The translations under genes and the position numbers were made by a program. 64,000 bases of DNA from Chitinophaga caseinilytica (lineage in GTDB: Bacteria > Bacteroidota > Bacteroidia > Chitinophagales > Chitinophagaceae), in assembly GCF_038396765.1 (NCBI RefSeq), contig NZ_CP150096.1, forward strand, positions 2,835,001-2,899,000. Direction: 5' to 3'. The notes below the pieces were generated by a model that searched no databases, was not told the DNA's origin, and saw only the letters and a list, made by a program, of their open reading frames with translations. Positions 17,189-26,622 of this stretch are shown here, piece after piece (position 1 is the stretch's first letter; each line of letters opens with the position of its first letter).

Positions 17189-18073
17189 ATGAAACGGATT
17201 TTTCTCATCCTGGCTGTGATGACCGCTTTTACGGCCTCTACCCCGTCTCCCGCCTCGGCACAGGTGAACGTGAGTATCAACCTTGGTATTCAGCCCGCCT
17301 GGGGCCCCGTGGGTTACGACTACGCGGAGTACTATTACCTTCCTGATATTGACATTTACTATTACATCCCGACGCAGACGTACATCTACTTCGACTTCGG
17401 CCGATGGGTCCACACCCGTTATCTGCCGGCCCGTTACGGATATTACGACTTCTACCGGGGTTACAAAGTGGTGATCAACCAGCGCGATCCCTGGAGATTC
17501 CATAACCGCTACCGCAGGGAGTATTCACATTACCGGAACAACTATACGCAGATCGTTTGGCGAGACCGCCCCGGCGACCGACGCGAATGGAACGACCGCT
17601 GGAGAAACCACCCGGAAGAACGCCGCGAATGGAACAGTCGCCCCGTACAGCGCCGGGTAGATAACGATAATCGCCGCGAATGGACGCGCGACAACGACCG
17701 GAACAACGACCGCGACAATAATCGCCGCGAATGGAATCAGAACAACAATAACAATAACAACCGCCCTGCAGAACGCCGCGAATGGAATCAGAACAACAAT
17801 AACAACAACCGTCCTGCAGAACGCCGCGAATGGAATCAGAACAACAACAATAACAACAACCGTCCTGCAGAACGCCGCGAATGGAATCAGAACAACAACC
17901 GCCCGGAACGCCAGGTAACGCCGAACCGCCCCGCCGAACAACGCCGGGAAGTAACGCCGAACCGCCCTGCAGAACGCCAATGGAACAATAACAACGGAAA
18001 CCGTGGAAACGACCGCAGAGCAGAGCCCGGCAGCCGTGGACACGAGAACAGCCGAGGCCGCGAGCGCGGTTAA
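17189..18073 (+). CDS. Secreted Asn/Arg-rich tandem-repeat protein
   Basis: A 294-residue protein with a signal peptide ending ASA-Q (about residue 24). Residues 25-110 are a Tyr-rich beta region (YYYLPDIDIYYYIPTQTYIY) seen in many Bacteroidota exported proteins. From about 130 it becomes low-complexity, with repeated RREWN motifs. Four tandem units of RREWNQ plus an Asn tract plus RPAE follow, and it ends in a Gly/Arg/Asn-rich tail. The strongly basic, disordered tail could bind anionic polymers in the periplasm or at the surface, but no function is established. A hairpin terminator follows the stop. Confidence 0.8.
   Translation: MKRIFLILAVMTAFTASTPSPASAQVNVSINLGIQPAWGPVGYDYAEYYYLPDIDIYYYIPTQTYIYFDFGRWVHTRYLPARYGYYDFYRGYKVVINQRDPWRFHNRYRREYSHYRNNYTQIVWRDRPGDRREWNDRWRNHPEERREWNSRPVQRRVDNDNRREWTRDNDRNNDRDNNRREWNQNNNNNNNRPAERREWNQNNNNNNRPAERREWNQNNNNNNNRPAERREWNQNNNRPERQVTPNRPAEQRREVTPNRPAERQWNNNNGNRGNDRRAEPGSRGHENSRGRERG
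17723..17905 (+). repeat. In-frame tandem repeat, about 51 bp unit, four copies
   Basis: Units beginning CGCCGCGAATGGAATCAG start at 17723, 17774, 17822 and 17873 (spacings 51, 48, 51). Each encodes RREWNQ, five to seven Asn and RPAE. Copy number differences are in multiples of three and would keep the frame. Confidence 0.9.
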
Positions 18074-18115
18074 GGATATCAGGGGTAATCAGGAATTAAA
18101 CCTGTAGTGTGTGAG

Positions 18116-18145
18116 AAAAACCGCCGGCAACGGCGGTTTTTTTTA
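18116..18145 (+). terminator. Terminator of the repeat-protein gene
   Basis: AAAAACCGCCG, GCAA loop, CGGCGGTTTTT, with eight T following: a standard hairpin plus U tract about 45 bp after the stop. Confidence 0.85.
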
Positions 18146-18194
18146 TGCCAAAACCTTTCCGTAACTGCGATCCCGCTCGTTCATCCCCACAAAA

Positions 18195-18225
18195 AAAGGC
18201 CGGTACAAAGACCGGCCTTTTACTT
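18195..18225. terminator. Terminator of the GH44 gene
   Basis: The 10-bp stem AAAGGCCGGT (18195-18204) and ACCGGCCTTT (18211-18220) is preceded by an A run, which becomes the U tract on the minus strand, just after the GH44 stop codon. Confidence 0.8.
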
Positions 18226-18238
18226 TTTACAAACCCAT

Positions 18239-21200
18239 TTATTTGGCGATGATAACAGGTCTTGTTTGCTTGTGCTTCCCGGATTTCACCTGCACGAAAT
18301 ACATGCCGGAACGCAGTTTCGTTGCGGGAACATAAATATTCCCCTGCGATTCGGTGAGCACTTGCCGGTGCAACACACGGCCGAAAAGGTCCGTCACGGT
18401 CAATTCCATTTCACTGGATTCGGGGATGACGAATTTGACGCGGAAACCCTCCTGCGCAGGGTTCGGATAAATCCACAACGATTCCCGGCTCGCAGCCACC
18501 AGGATGGTAAACTGTGCGGAACAACCGGTGGTTCTGTCTGTGACGTTCACGGTATATAAACCGGGCGCCCGTTGCTCGAGGTCTTCGGTGGTGGATTTGT
18601 CGGACCATAAGTACTGGTAGTTCCCGCTGCCGCCGTTCACGCTGATGTTGATATTACCGTCTTCATCCGCCGTGCCGATGATCACCAGCTGGTTGAGCGT
18701 ACCGCCTACCGTTACGGTTTGCGTGTTCGAGAATCCGCCGGTACCGGTTACCCGGATGGAATAATTGCCTGGTGCGAGGTTGCGGAACTCCCGGTTGGCG
18801 GGGCCTGCGGGGTTTTCCCGGTTGTCGATGAAATACCGGAAATCGGAGGGCGTACCGGCACTGAGGTTCACGCCGATCACACCGTTCGCGCCGCAGCGGG
18901 CGTTGGTAACAGTAAAGGTAACGGTGGGATGGGCGGGCCGCGTCACCCGGAAATCTTTCCTGGTCACGCATCCAACCGATACATCGGTCACTTCCATCCA
19001 GTAATCGCCGGTGGCGAGGTTGCTCACGTCCTGCGTGGTGGCGCCGGTAGACCAGCGATAGGTATAATTGCCGCTGCCACCCGTCACGGTCACATCGATC
19101 GCGCCGGTAGTATGATCGGTCTGCGACGTCACGTCCATGTCGTTCAGCCATCCATCGATCACCACCAGTTCATGCTTCTCGAAACCATTCGTACCCGTGA
19201 TGCTGACTTCATAAACATCCGCCTGCAAATTGCGGAATACCGGCTCGTTGGCGCCGGCCGGGTTGGCTTGTCCGTTGATGAAATACTGGTATGGCGCCGC
19301 GCTGGCCCCGGTGGTGTTGACAGTAATGGTACCGCCGGTGTTGCAGGAGGCGTCGGTAGGCGTGAAAGTCACGTCGGGGCCGGTACGCGTTACGGTAAGC
19401 GTCATGGCCGTCACGCATTGCGTTGTGCGGTCGGTCACTTCGATTTGATATTGTCCGGACGCCAGGCCAAACTGGTCGGCCACCGTAGACCCATGCGCCC
19501 AATTGATGCGATAACTTCCGCTGCCGCCGGTAATGGTAATGTCGATATTGCCGTAGCGGTGATCGATGGTATGCGCGATCAGCAGGTCGTTGAGCGTTCC
19601 GCCCATCGTCACGGCCTGGGAATAATCGAACCCATTCGAATTCGTGACGCGGATGGTATATACACCGGGCTCCAGTTGACCGAAAATGTTGCTGTTGATA
19701 CCGTTCGGATTGGCTTTCCCGTTGATATAATACTGGTACACGCCGCTGCCGTTGCTTACCGTAGCGGTAATGATGCCGTTGGGATAGCATTGCGCGTTTT
19801 TCACGGTGAACAGTACGGCCTGCTGGCGCGTCACTTTCGCCGTTCCGCGATACGTACATCCGCTGACGTTATCCCTCACATTCACCACATAATCGCCGGA
19901 AGGCACGTCTGTCAAATCTTCCGTAGTAGCGTTGTTCGACCAGGCGAAGGTATAATTCCCGCTTCCGCCGGTGATGGTCAGATTGATATTCCCGGCCTGG
20001 TCATCTACCTGGATATTACCCTGAAGGCCTTGTCCACCGCCGATTACGACCGTTTCCACGTACACGAAATTATTCGGCCCGGTGATCCGCAGGTCGAACT
20101 GCCCCGGTTGGAGGTTTTCGAAAACAGGACTGGCTTGCGCCGCGCCGCCGATGGAATACTGATAGTTATTGGATGCGGGTACCACTTTCTTTACTTCGAT
20201 ACGGCCATTGTTCCCGCATGCGGAGGGCTGCGTTACAATCTCCACATCCGCTACCGGGCTGCCGCTCAGGTAAATATCGTCTACCTGGAAATCCACGCCG
20301 CTGTTAGGCATTTGTTCCGACAAAAATCCAATGAGCGCAACTTTCGACGGATCGATCTCGGAACCGTTCACCATATCGGCGAGCGGGATGCGGACCTGCT
20401 GATAATTGGCCGACAATTGTGTAAGATACTTGTCGCGCAGCAGGAATGCGGCATTCGATCCGCCACCGAACCGGTCTTTCAGGAAAATCTGCAGATCGAA
20501 ATTGCCGAGGCCGGCGGTATTGGGGAAGCGGATGCTGAAGTTGAGGTATCTTTTCTGGCGAAGGTCGATCATCCGGGCGTCTACGTCCTGCGCCAGGTCC
20601 CAGAACACATAGGCGAAGGGTTCCGGGTTTGGTTCGATATGCGCCGACATGTTGATCGGGCCTTTGTTCCCGCCGGTGGGCAGCACCACGAGCTGCGATG
20701 CGTTATTGCTGGTGCTGTGGACGATGCCGGGATTTTTGGTGTCACCATCCCAGATCACGTCAGATGATGCGCGGCTCCACACGAGGTAATCCGCCGGTAT
20801 CTGCGCCGTGTTCCCTTTCTGGTCGGTTGCCGTGATGTGGAAGGAACGGGGGCCGGGAGGCGTGGTGGCCGGCACGGTGAAGCTCGCCACATATCTTCCG
20901 TTCACCAGCTGGAGCGCCTGGTTGTTGGCGCCTCCGACCGGCGAAAGATCGACGGTGACGGTAGCCAGGTCGTTGTTCGGATCGCTGGCCAGCACGCTGA
21001 GCTGGACAGGGGTGATGCCGTCCGCGAAACCCGCTGCAGGGTTGATCCGCACATCGCTGAGGACCGGCTGAACGGTGGGGTTGTCGTACGGCACGGCGCG
21101 CACATCGTCTATCCATACATCAAAGCCATCCTGCGCGGAATTGACGAGGAAATTGAACTGCCACAGCCGGGTGAGGTCGAACCCGGAGCCGGTGAACAGG

Positions 21201-23533
21201 TCGGAGAAGGGGATTTTTACTTTCGTGAATTGGGTGGGGTGGAAGGAAGAAATGTAGCCGTTGGCCTTCAGTTTCACGCTGTTGGAAACGTTCATGTTGG
21301 CGCTGGCGTCTCTCACGCTGAATTCTATGTCTGCATATTCCGGAGCGTTGGAACGGATGTAAAATTCGAGATACCCGAATTCGCTTACATCCCGCGCACC
21401 GCCCGCATTGGGATCGATGCGCCAGGTCATGAGCCCCCAGTAATTGGGATCATGTTTGAACCGCATGTACAAACTGCCCGGGTCGGTGTTGCCGCCGGTG
21501 GCCCGTCTTTCGATGATTTGCGTCCCGGCCGTTTGATCGCTGCCGTCGTTGAACCGTTCGCCTTCACCGCCGCGGATCGCATCTCCGTTCCAGATGTCGG
21601 TGGATGGCAGTTCGCGGATCACGCGGTAGGTGACGTTCCCGGAAACGCTGTGCCCCGCTGCGTCTGCGGCGGAAACGGTCAGCATTTTCATGCCGGAGGC
21701 GGTATTGGCGGGCACGGTATATTGGATGGAATACTGATCGCCGTTGCGCACGAGCGGCGTGGTGGCGCTGCCTCCCAGGGAGCTCAGGTCGATCGTCGGC
21801 GGGCGCATATCGTTATCGGAGTCCGTGATGGTGGCGGATACGGTAAACCGGGCATTCCCGTCAGAATAACCGATGGCCGGCGCAATGGTGAGGTTCGTGA
21901 TGTAGGGGTATACCGTAAGATCGGTTTCCGATAGCACCAGGTGATACACCGTCATGGGCGGCATTTTCAGCTGGAAGGAATTGTTCACCACGGTACGGAT
22001 GTCTTCCATCCTGCGCACCACCGGACTATTCCTGTCTACCACGTACACCGATGCGCTCTTGTACTGGCGCGCTCCCGAAAAAGCCACCGTCGCTACCACC
22101 GTATCGGTCATGCTGCGGTTGATGGCGATGGTATGGAGGAACTCGTCGCTGGAGGCGTTCACGGATGCGTACACCGCGCTCACCGCGCGGTTGTCTGTCT
22201 GCGCTTTGATGGACGTGTTGCCGAATTTCCCGCCGTTGCCGTCGTAGTTGCAATACAGATCGAACCCGCTTTTGATATACCCGATCACCGCGCCCCAATA
22301 AGAAGCGAAATAGATCTGTTCCGTCCCGAAAGCGCCCAGCGCGTCGGCCTGCGCAACGGTGCCGGAAACGTGGCTCGTTCCCCCGTAACTGTATTCCGTG
22401 ATCCCGAGCTTCGTGCCGGGATAAAAGTCGGCGATCATTTGCTTCAGCTTGGGCAGCACGGGGAAAATCTGTCCGTTGGAAGCGTCGTTCACCCAGGAAT
22501 TTTCCCGGTAGGTATCGTCCCACAGGCCGCGCGACATGGAAATGCGGCCCAGTACGGAATTGTCGTCGTTATCGTCGTCGAACGGGCTCATATTGCCGAA
22601 ATCGCGGTTTTGCTGCGGGTACCAGTGCAGGTCGAGCACATCGAGCAGGCGTTTCCCCGCGGCCTGGCCGCGGGCGCGCATGTTGGCGAGGTAGTAATGC
22701 ACGAACAGCTCGTAATTGCCCCGCACCTGGTCCCAATCGGGCGCGAACTGGAGGTTTTGATAAGCCGTATAACCCCATAGTGATGGGCCGAACACTTCGG
22801 CCGTGGGGTCCATTTCCTTGATCAGTTCCGCCGTTTCGTACGATTTGTTCATGAGGTAGTTGACAGACACGCCGGTGGTGCCGAACAGCCGGGGATGGGT
22901 GCTGGTCCAAAGGCAGGGCTCATTGTCCAGCGAATAACCTTTGATGCCGGTGGCGGTATTGCTGCGGCCGTAGGAGTCGAGGAGGAAATGCAGTTCCTCG
23001 TCTACATACACCGCATTATCATTCACATCGGGCGTGAGCGACAGGTTTCCGCCGGGTTTGCGGGCAACCACCGGCACCCATCGGTTAGAGGGTGCGGTTT
23101 CGTTTTCGCTGACCGTCCCGTTTTTGTCTTTCGCCACGTAACCCGCCATGGGCAAGGTGGCCAGGGAATAGGCGCCTTGCTGGAGCGATTGGTTGTGAAA
23201 TGCCTTGAGCGCCGAACCTGGCACGTTGTACTGGTTCTCGGGCGTGTTCCATTGCGCCGGCACCCAGTCGTCGCTATGATGCACCCAATCGACACCGGCG
23301 TTACTGGCGTTGTTTTCCCAGTTGTAGTTGGTGATGCGGTTGCCGCCCATCCGCTTGGCGGGCGCGTAGGGATAATGGTCGTTGGTGCCGTACACCAGCG
23401 GACTGATGGCTTTCCTGTTGGGAGCGGATGCATCGATGGTGAAGCGGACGTTCCGTGTGGCCTGGGCTGATGATCGTACGCTGGAAAGCAGCACCATGGC
23501 GGCACACGCCATAATTGAGTAGAATGGTTTCAT
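18239..23533 (-). CDS. Giant secreted GH44 glycosidase with CBM-like, SprB-repeat and T9SS sorting domains
   Basis: A 1764-residue protein with a signal peptide (1-24). Residues about 28-530 are a family 44 glycoside hydrolase (endoglucanase/xyloglucanase type): GYSLDNEPCLW with candidate acid E205, and LGITEYSYGG with candidate nucleophile E380. Two rounds of an Ig-like domain plus a CBM-like jelly roll follow (about 540-830 and 835-1105). Next come four alternating modules: a C-x-x-x-G-x-I type unit with a YQY(F/Y)I-N-G core, each followed by an SprB-type repeat such as GGSGNYTYRWSTGATTQDV. It ends in a T9SS type A sorting domain (IYPNPAQEGFRVKF to IIAK). It is expected to be exported and cell-surface attached or released. 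A 14-bp palindrome lies upstream. Confidence 0.88.
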   Translation of the reverse strand: MKPFYSIMACAAMVLLSSVRSSAQATRNVRFTIDASAPNRKAISPLVYGTNDHYPYAPAKRMGGNRITNYNWENNASNAGVDWVHHSDDWVPAQWNTPENQYNVPGSALKAFHNQSLQQGAYSLATLPMAGYVAKDKNGTVSENETAPSNRWVPVVARKPGGNLSLTPDVNDNAVYVDEELHFLLDSYGRSNTATGIKGYSLDNEPCLWTSTHPRLFGTTGVSVNYLMNKSYETAELIKEMDPTAEVFGPSLWGYTAYQNLQFAPDWDQVRGNYELFVHYYLANMRARGQAAGKRLLDVLDLHWYPQQNRDFGNMSPFDDDNDDNSVLGRISMSRGLWDDTYRENSWVNDASNGQIFPVLPKLKQMIADFYPGTKLGITEYSYGGTSHVSGTVAQADALGAFGTEQIYFASYWGAVIGYIKSGFDLYCNYDGNGGKFGNTSIKAQTDNRAVSAVYASVNASSDEFLHTIAINRSMTDTVVATVAFSGARQYKSASVYVVDRNSPVVRRMEDIRTVVNNSFQLKMPPMTVYHLVLSETDLTVYPYITNLTIAPAIGYSDGNARFTVSATITDSDNDMRPPTIDLSSLGGSATTPLVRNGDQYSIQYTVPANTASGMKMLTVSAADAAGHSVSGNVTYRVIRELPSTDIWNGDAIRGGEGERFNDGSDQTAGTQIIERRATGGNTDPGSLYMRFKHDPNYWGLMTWRIDPNAGGARDVSEFGYLEFYIRSNAPEYADIEFSVRDASANMNVSNSVKLKANGYISSFHPTQFTKVKIPFSDLFTGSGFDLTRLWQFNFLVNSAQDGFDVWIDDVRAVPYDNPTVQPVLSDVRINPAAGFADGITPVQLSVLASDPNNDLATVTVDLSPVGGANNQALQLVNGRYVASFTVPATTPPGPRSFHITATDQKGNTAQIPADYLVWSRASSDVIWDGDTKNPGIVHSTSNNASQLVVLPTGGNKGPINMSAHIEPNPEPFAYVFWDLAQDVDARMIDLRQKRYLNFSIRFPNTAGLGNFDLQIFLKDRFGGGSNAAFLLRDKYLTQLSANYQQVRIPLADMVNGSEIDPSKVALIGFLSEQMPNSGVDFQVDDIYLSGSPVADVEIVTQPSACGNNGRIEVKKVVPASNNYQYSIGGAAQASPVFENLQPGQFDLRITGPNNFVYVETVVIGGGQGLQGNIQVDDQAGNINLTITGGSGNYTFAWSNNATTEDLTDVPSGDYVVNVRDNVSGCTYRGTAKVTRQQAVLFTVKNAQCYPNGIITATVSNGSGVYQYYINGKANPNGINSNIFGQLEPGVYTIRVTNSNGFDYSQAVTMGGTLNDLLIAHTIDHRYGNIDITITGGSGSYRINWAHGSTVADQFGLASGQYQIEVTDRTTQCVTAMTLTVTRTGPDVTFTPTDASCNTGGTITVNTTGASAAPYQYFINGQANPAGANEPVFRNLQADVYEVSITGTNGFEKHELVVIDGWLNDMDVTSQTDHTTGAIDVTVTGGSGNYTYRWSTGATTQDVSNLATGDYWMEVTDVSVGCVTRKDFRVTRPAHPTVTFTVTNARCGANGVIGVNLSAGTPSDFRYFIDNRENPAGPANREFRNLAPGNYSIRVTGTGGFSNTQTVTVGGTLNQLVIIGTADEDGNINISVNGGSGNYQYLWSDKSTTEDLEQRAPGLYTVNVTDRTTGCSAQFTILVAASRESLWIYPNPAQEGFRVKFVIPESSEMELTVTDLFGRVLHRQVLTESQGNIYVPATKLRSGMYFVQVKSGKHKQTRPVIIAK

Positions 23534-23861
23534 GAGAGATGGTTGAGGTCAATAAATCGTTCCGCGGAACGGCATGGATCTCGTTAGGTATAATAAAAAA
23601 GTCGAATGCAAATTACGGGGATTGAAGGGGGCAACTAAGGGGCTTCCGCCGGGGTGTCGATATTCATATCTGAAACATACGCGGATAGCCCCGAAGCGAA
23701 GGATGTTCCGGTTGAACTGATCCGTTATTCGTAACATACTGATCCTCCATTCGTTAGTGCTCTTGCCAAAAGCCGGCCGGCCCAATTCGCGGAAATGTTT
23801 TTTCTTTATGTTCCGGAAATGGAACGCGCTTTGCAGTAACCGGCCGGCAATTTTAGGGAAT
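23534..23861. other. Divergent intergenic region between GH44 and ABC ATPase genes
   Basis: 328 bp with no gene that I can support. It holds the palindrome described separately and an AT-rich stretch (23580-23605) that could contain the GH44 promoter; a TAATTTG close to but shorter than the -7 consensus occurs there on the minus strand. No convincing promoter for the ABC gene was found. Confidence 0.5.
23558..23571. promoter_or_regulatory. 14-bp perfect palindrome upstream of GH44
   Basis: CGTTCCGCGGAACG is a perfect palindrome, 24 bp before the GH44 start codon. Position and symmetry suggest a dimeric repressor site or a leader hairpin; it has no U tract, so it is not a terminator. Confidence 0.45.
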
Positions 23862-24854
23862 ATGACGTTTTTACAAGTTTCAGATATCGCGAGGAAAGAC
23901 AAGCTGGGATTCGAATTGCAGCCTTTGACTTTCAATGTGGAGCGTGGACAGAAAGTAGCCGTGATGGGCGCTTCCGGATCGGGAAAAAGCACATTGCTGC
24001 GGATGATCGCGGGATGGGTACAGCCGGATGGCGGCACCATCCTGTTCGAAGGAGAGAAGGTGCTGGGGCCGGATTGGAAATTGATTCCCGGCCACCCCGG
24101 CATCGCATACCTTTCGCAACATTACGAGCTGCGCAATAATTACAGGGTGGAAGAACTGCTCGCGTATGCGAACCAGCTGACCGACGAAGAGGCCACCCGG
24201 TTGTTCGACATCTGCCGGATCAGCCATCTCCTCAAACGGAAGACCGACCAGCTTTCCGGCGGGGAAAAGCAGCGTATTTCCCTCGCGCGGCTGCTCGTCA
24301 CCAAACCTAAGCTCCTGCTGCTGGACGAGCCCTATTCCAACCTCGACCTCATTCATACCCACATCCTCAAATCCGTGATCCGCGAACTGGGCGAGGCTTT
24401 CGGCATCACGAGCCTCCTCGTTTCCCACGATCCGGACGATGTATTGCCCTGGGCAGACCATCTCATCATTCTCCGCGACGGGCAATTCGTGCAACAGGGC
24501 AGTCCTGCGGAAGTATATAGCAAGCCCGCAGACGCATATGCAGCGGGGCTCCTGGGCGATTTTCAACTCTTTCCGCCCGAAAAGGCGAAAGTATTTGCCC
24601 TCATGCCGGGGATCGTCGTGAACGGGCGGCGCAGCCTGGTGGTGCGGCCGGAGCAATTCCGTTTCGCGAAAGACGGCAGCGAGGCCATCAAAGGTGTGGT
24701 GAAGGAGGTGATGTTCGGCGGCAGCTATCATGATGTGGTGGTGGAAGTGCCGGGAAACCTGCTCACCGTGCGCACTACCGCGCCGAAATACCAGAAGGGC
24801 GATGCCGTTTTCGTGGCATTGCCGTCGAAGGGGATTTGGTTCCTGCCTTCGTAA
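23862..24854 (+). CDS. ABC transporter ATP-binding protein with TOBE domain
   Basis: A 330-residue ATPase of the PotA/FbpC-like group. Walker A is GASGSGKST (36-44), the signature LSGGEKQR starts at 131, Walker B is LLLLDEP (about 151-157), and the H loop is SHDPDD. The C-terminal 80 residues (about 250-330) form a TOBE-like beta domain, as in importers of iron, molybdate or polyamines. The ATG at 23862 is chosen because it begins the typical MTFLQVSDIA strand; the frame upstream is open but lacks homology-like character. No permease or binding-protein gene is adjacent, so the substrate and partners are unknown. Its stop is 2 bp from that of the convergent SMP-30-like gene. Confidence 0.88.
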   Translation: MTFLQVSDIARKDKLGFELQPLTFNVERGQKVAVMGASGSGKSTLLRMIAGWVQPDGGTILFEGEKVLGPDWKLIPGHPGIAYLSQHYELRNNYRVEELLAYANQLTDEEATRLFDICRISHLLKRKTDQLSGGEKQRISLARLLVTKPKLLLLDEPYSNLDLIHTHILKSVIRELGEAFGITSLLVSHDPDDVLPWADHLIILRDGQFVQQGSPAEVYSKPADAYAAGLLGDFQLFPPEKAKVFALMPGIVVNGRRSLVVRPEQFRFAKDGSEAIKGVVKEVMFGGSYHDVVVEVPGNLLTVRTTAPKYQKGDAVFVALPSKGIWFLPS

Positions 24855-24856
24855 AT

Positions 24857-25744
24857 TTATTCCGCTCCCTTAACTTTCATGTCAACGGTATAAACCGCAG
24901 TGGATGCGGTGAGGAAAAGGATGTTCCTTTTCCTGCCGCCGAAGCAGGCGTTGGCGGTCCATTTTTCAGGGACGTCGATATGCCCGATCTGCTGGCCTTG
25001 GGGGTTGTAGATGAATACACCGTTGCCGCAGAGGTAGAGGTTCCCGCGCTCGTCGAGCGTGATGCCGTCGCCGCCTTTATTGGTGAAAAGTATGCGGTTG
25101 GCGAGTTTCCCATCCCCCGAAATTTCATATCTGTAAATTTTATCCCCGCCGATATCGGCAACATAGAGGTACTTCCCGTCTGGCGTGCCCACGATGCCGT
25201 TGGGTTTCACGATATCGTCTGCCACGATAACGGGTGCGCTGGCGCCTTTGGGCAGCCGGTACACGCGCATGGCTTCGATCTCGGGCTTTTGGCGGGTCCA
25301 GTAGTTGCGTTGATAGTAGGGGTCGGTGAAATAGATATCGCCGTTTGGATGGATCCAGAGATCGTTGGGGCCGTTCAGTTTCTTCCCTTCGAAATTATCC
25401 ATCAGTACGGTATGTGTGCCTTTCGGGGAAAACGACCAAAGCTCGTTGTCTGCGTCTGCGCAGGCGAGGATATTCCCTTTTTTATCGACGTACAACCCGT
25501 TGGCGCGGCCGCTTTTGTCGGAAAAGAGGCTGAGCCTGCCTTTGGTGTCGTATTTCCAGATGGTGTTGTTCGGCTGGTCGGTGAAGTAGATATTGCCTTT
25601 CCGGTCGGGCGCGGGGCCTTCCGTGAATTTGAACTGTTTGGATATCAGCACGGGCTTGGCGCCGTCTGCCACAAGCAGGTGCAGTGAATCGGACTGGGCA
25701 TTGGCAGACAAGGCTGCCAGTAAGAAAAAGGCGGCTAGTTTCAT
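24857..25744 (-). CDS. Secreted SMP-30/gluconolactonase-like beta-propeller protein
   Basis: A 295-residue protein with a signal peptide (1-16, ending ANA-Q). The rest is a six-bladed SMP-30/LRE-type propeller: EGPAPDRKGNIYFTDQPN near the N-terminus, LNGPNDLWIHPNGDIYFTDP and VKPNGIVGTPDGKYLYVADI, the loops that carry the metal-binding Glu/Asn/Asp residues in this family. It probably hydrolyses a sugar lactone or related ester in the periplasm; the substrate is unknown. Confidence 0.87.
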   Translation of the reverse strand: MKLAAFFLLAALSANAQSDSLHLLVADGAKPVLISKQFKFTEGPAPDRKGNIYFTDQPNNTIWKYDTKGRLSLFSDKSGRANGLYVDKKGNILACADADNELWSFSPKGTHTVLMDNFEGKKLNGPNDLWIHPNGDIYFTDPYYQRNYWTRQKPEIEAMRVYRLPKGASAPVIVADDIVKPNGIVGTPDGKYLYVADIGGDKIYRYEISGDGKLANRILFTNKGGDGITLDERGNLYLCGNGVFIYNPQGQQIGHIDVPEKWTANACFGGRKRNILFLTASTAVYTVDMKVKGAE

Positions 25745-25790
25745 GTGGAATTCGTATTTCCATCAAGATACGAAAAACCGGAAACCTTTC

Positions 25791-26090
25791 CTATGCAGAC
25801 GCTGCCTGCAACTGGCGGAGTAGGCTCCCTTTGTCTATCATCCCCGCATGCCGCCACACTACTTCCCCTTTCCGGAAAATGATGAAAGTGGGCACGGCGC
25901 TCACGTTGAAATGGCTGGCGGCCTGCTGGTTCTTGTCGATATTCACTTTTACGACCCGCGCCTTGCCTTCCACCGCCTGCGCCACTTCCTTGATGACGGG
26001 CGTCATGGCGTGGCAGGGCTGGCACCAGTCGGCGTAGAAATCTACCAGTACGGGCTGTTCGGATTGGATGAGATCATTGAATGCGCTCAT
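25791..26090 (-). CDS. Thioredoxin with WCQPC active site
   Basis: A 99-residue cytoplasmic thioredoxin. The active site is YADWCQPCHAM (Gly of the usual WCGPC replaced by Gln), and the cis-Pro is in SAVPTFIIF. It is the last gene of a same-strand group with a DsbA-like thiol oxidoreductase (10 bp apart) and a peroxiredoxin, so it may reduce them. The substitution in the CxxC motif would be expected to shift its redox potential. Confidence 0.92.
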   Translation of the reverse strand: MSAFNDLIQSEQPVLVDFYADWCQPCHAMTPVIKEVAQAVEGKARVVKVNIDKNQQAASHFNVSAVPTFIIFRKGEVVWRHAGMIDKGSLLRQLQAASA

Positions 26091-26099
26091 AACCTGCGT

Positions 26100-26615
26100 T
26101 TAAAAAGTGAGGGAAGCCATGAGCGATTCTTCGTCATAGCTGCCGTTGTATTTGTGTCCGTTGATGAAAAACGAAGGCGTACCGTTAACGCCGCTTCTTA
26201 CGCCGCTTTCGAAATCCGCGTCCACTTTATCTTCCAATGCGGTATCCTGGATGTCGTTCCGGAATTGTTCGAGGTCGAGGCCGATGTGTTGCGCGATGGC
26301 GAAGAGGGCTTCGACGGATAACATTGCCTGGTTTTGGAAGATGCCGTGATGCATTTCCCAGAACTTCCCCTGCCGGCCTGCGGCTTCCGCGGCGATGGCT
26401 GCGGGTTTGGCCATGGCGTGGGATTCGGAAAGGGGGAAGTGACGGAAGATGAACCGCAAACCGGGCCCCATTTTTTTAACGATGTCTTCCACTGCGGGAA
26501 AAGCCTTTCCGCAATGCGGACATTGAAAATCGCCGTACTCCACGAGCGTAACGGGCGCTCCTTCCTTTCCCCGTGCATGATCTTGCGGGCCGGGCGGCGG
26601 TGTGAGTTTTGCCAT
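26100..26615 (-). CDS. DsbA-family thiol oxidoreductase without signal peptide
   Basis: A 171-residue thioredoxin-fold protein of the DsbA/DsbG-like group. The active site is CPHC in YGDFQCPHCGKAFPAV, a helical insert follows, and the cis-Pro loop is GVNGTPSFFINGHKY. The start is placed at MAKLTPPPG because the upstream extension overlaps the peroxiredoxin stop and is unlike the family. No signal peptide is visible, so it is probably cytoplasmic. It lies between the peroxiredoxin gene (7 bp) and the thioredoxin gene (10 bp). Confidence 0.88.
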   Translation of the reverse strand: MAKLTPPPGPQDHARGKEGAPVTLVEYGDFQCPHCGKAFPAVEDIVKKMGPGLRFIFRHFPLSESHAMAKPAAIAAEAAGRQGKFWEMHHGIFQNQAMLSVEALFAIAQHIGLDLEQFRNDIQDTALEDKVDADFESGVRSGVNGTPSFFINGHKYNGSYDEESLMASLTF

Positions 26616-26622
26616 AGACAGT

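Noticed and set aside
17723..17905. Tandem units that might suggest a CRISPR array
   Set aside because: Units are directly adjacent, in frame and protein-coding, with no unique spacers.
18719..20767. A 682-codon plus-strand frame inside the GH44 gene
   Set aside because: The opposite strand encodes SprB-type repeats and sorting domains; the plus frame is a shadow.
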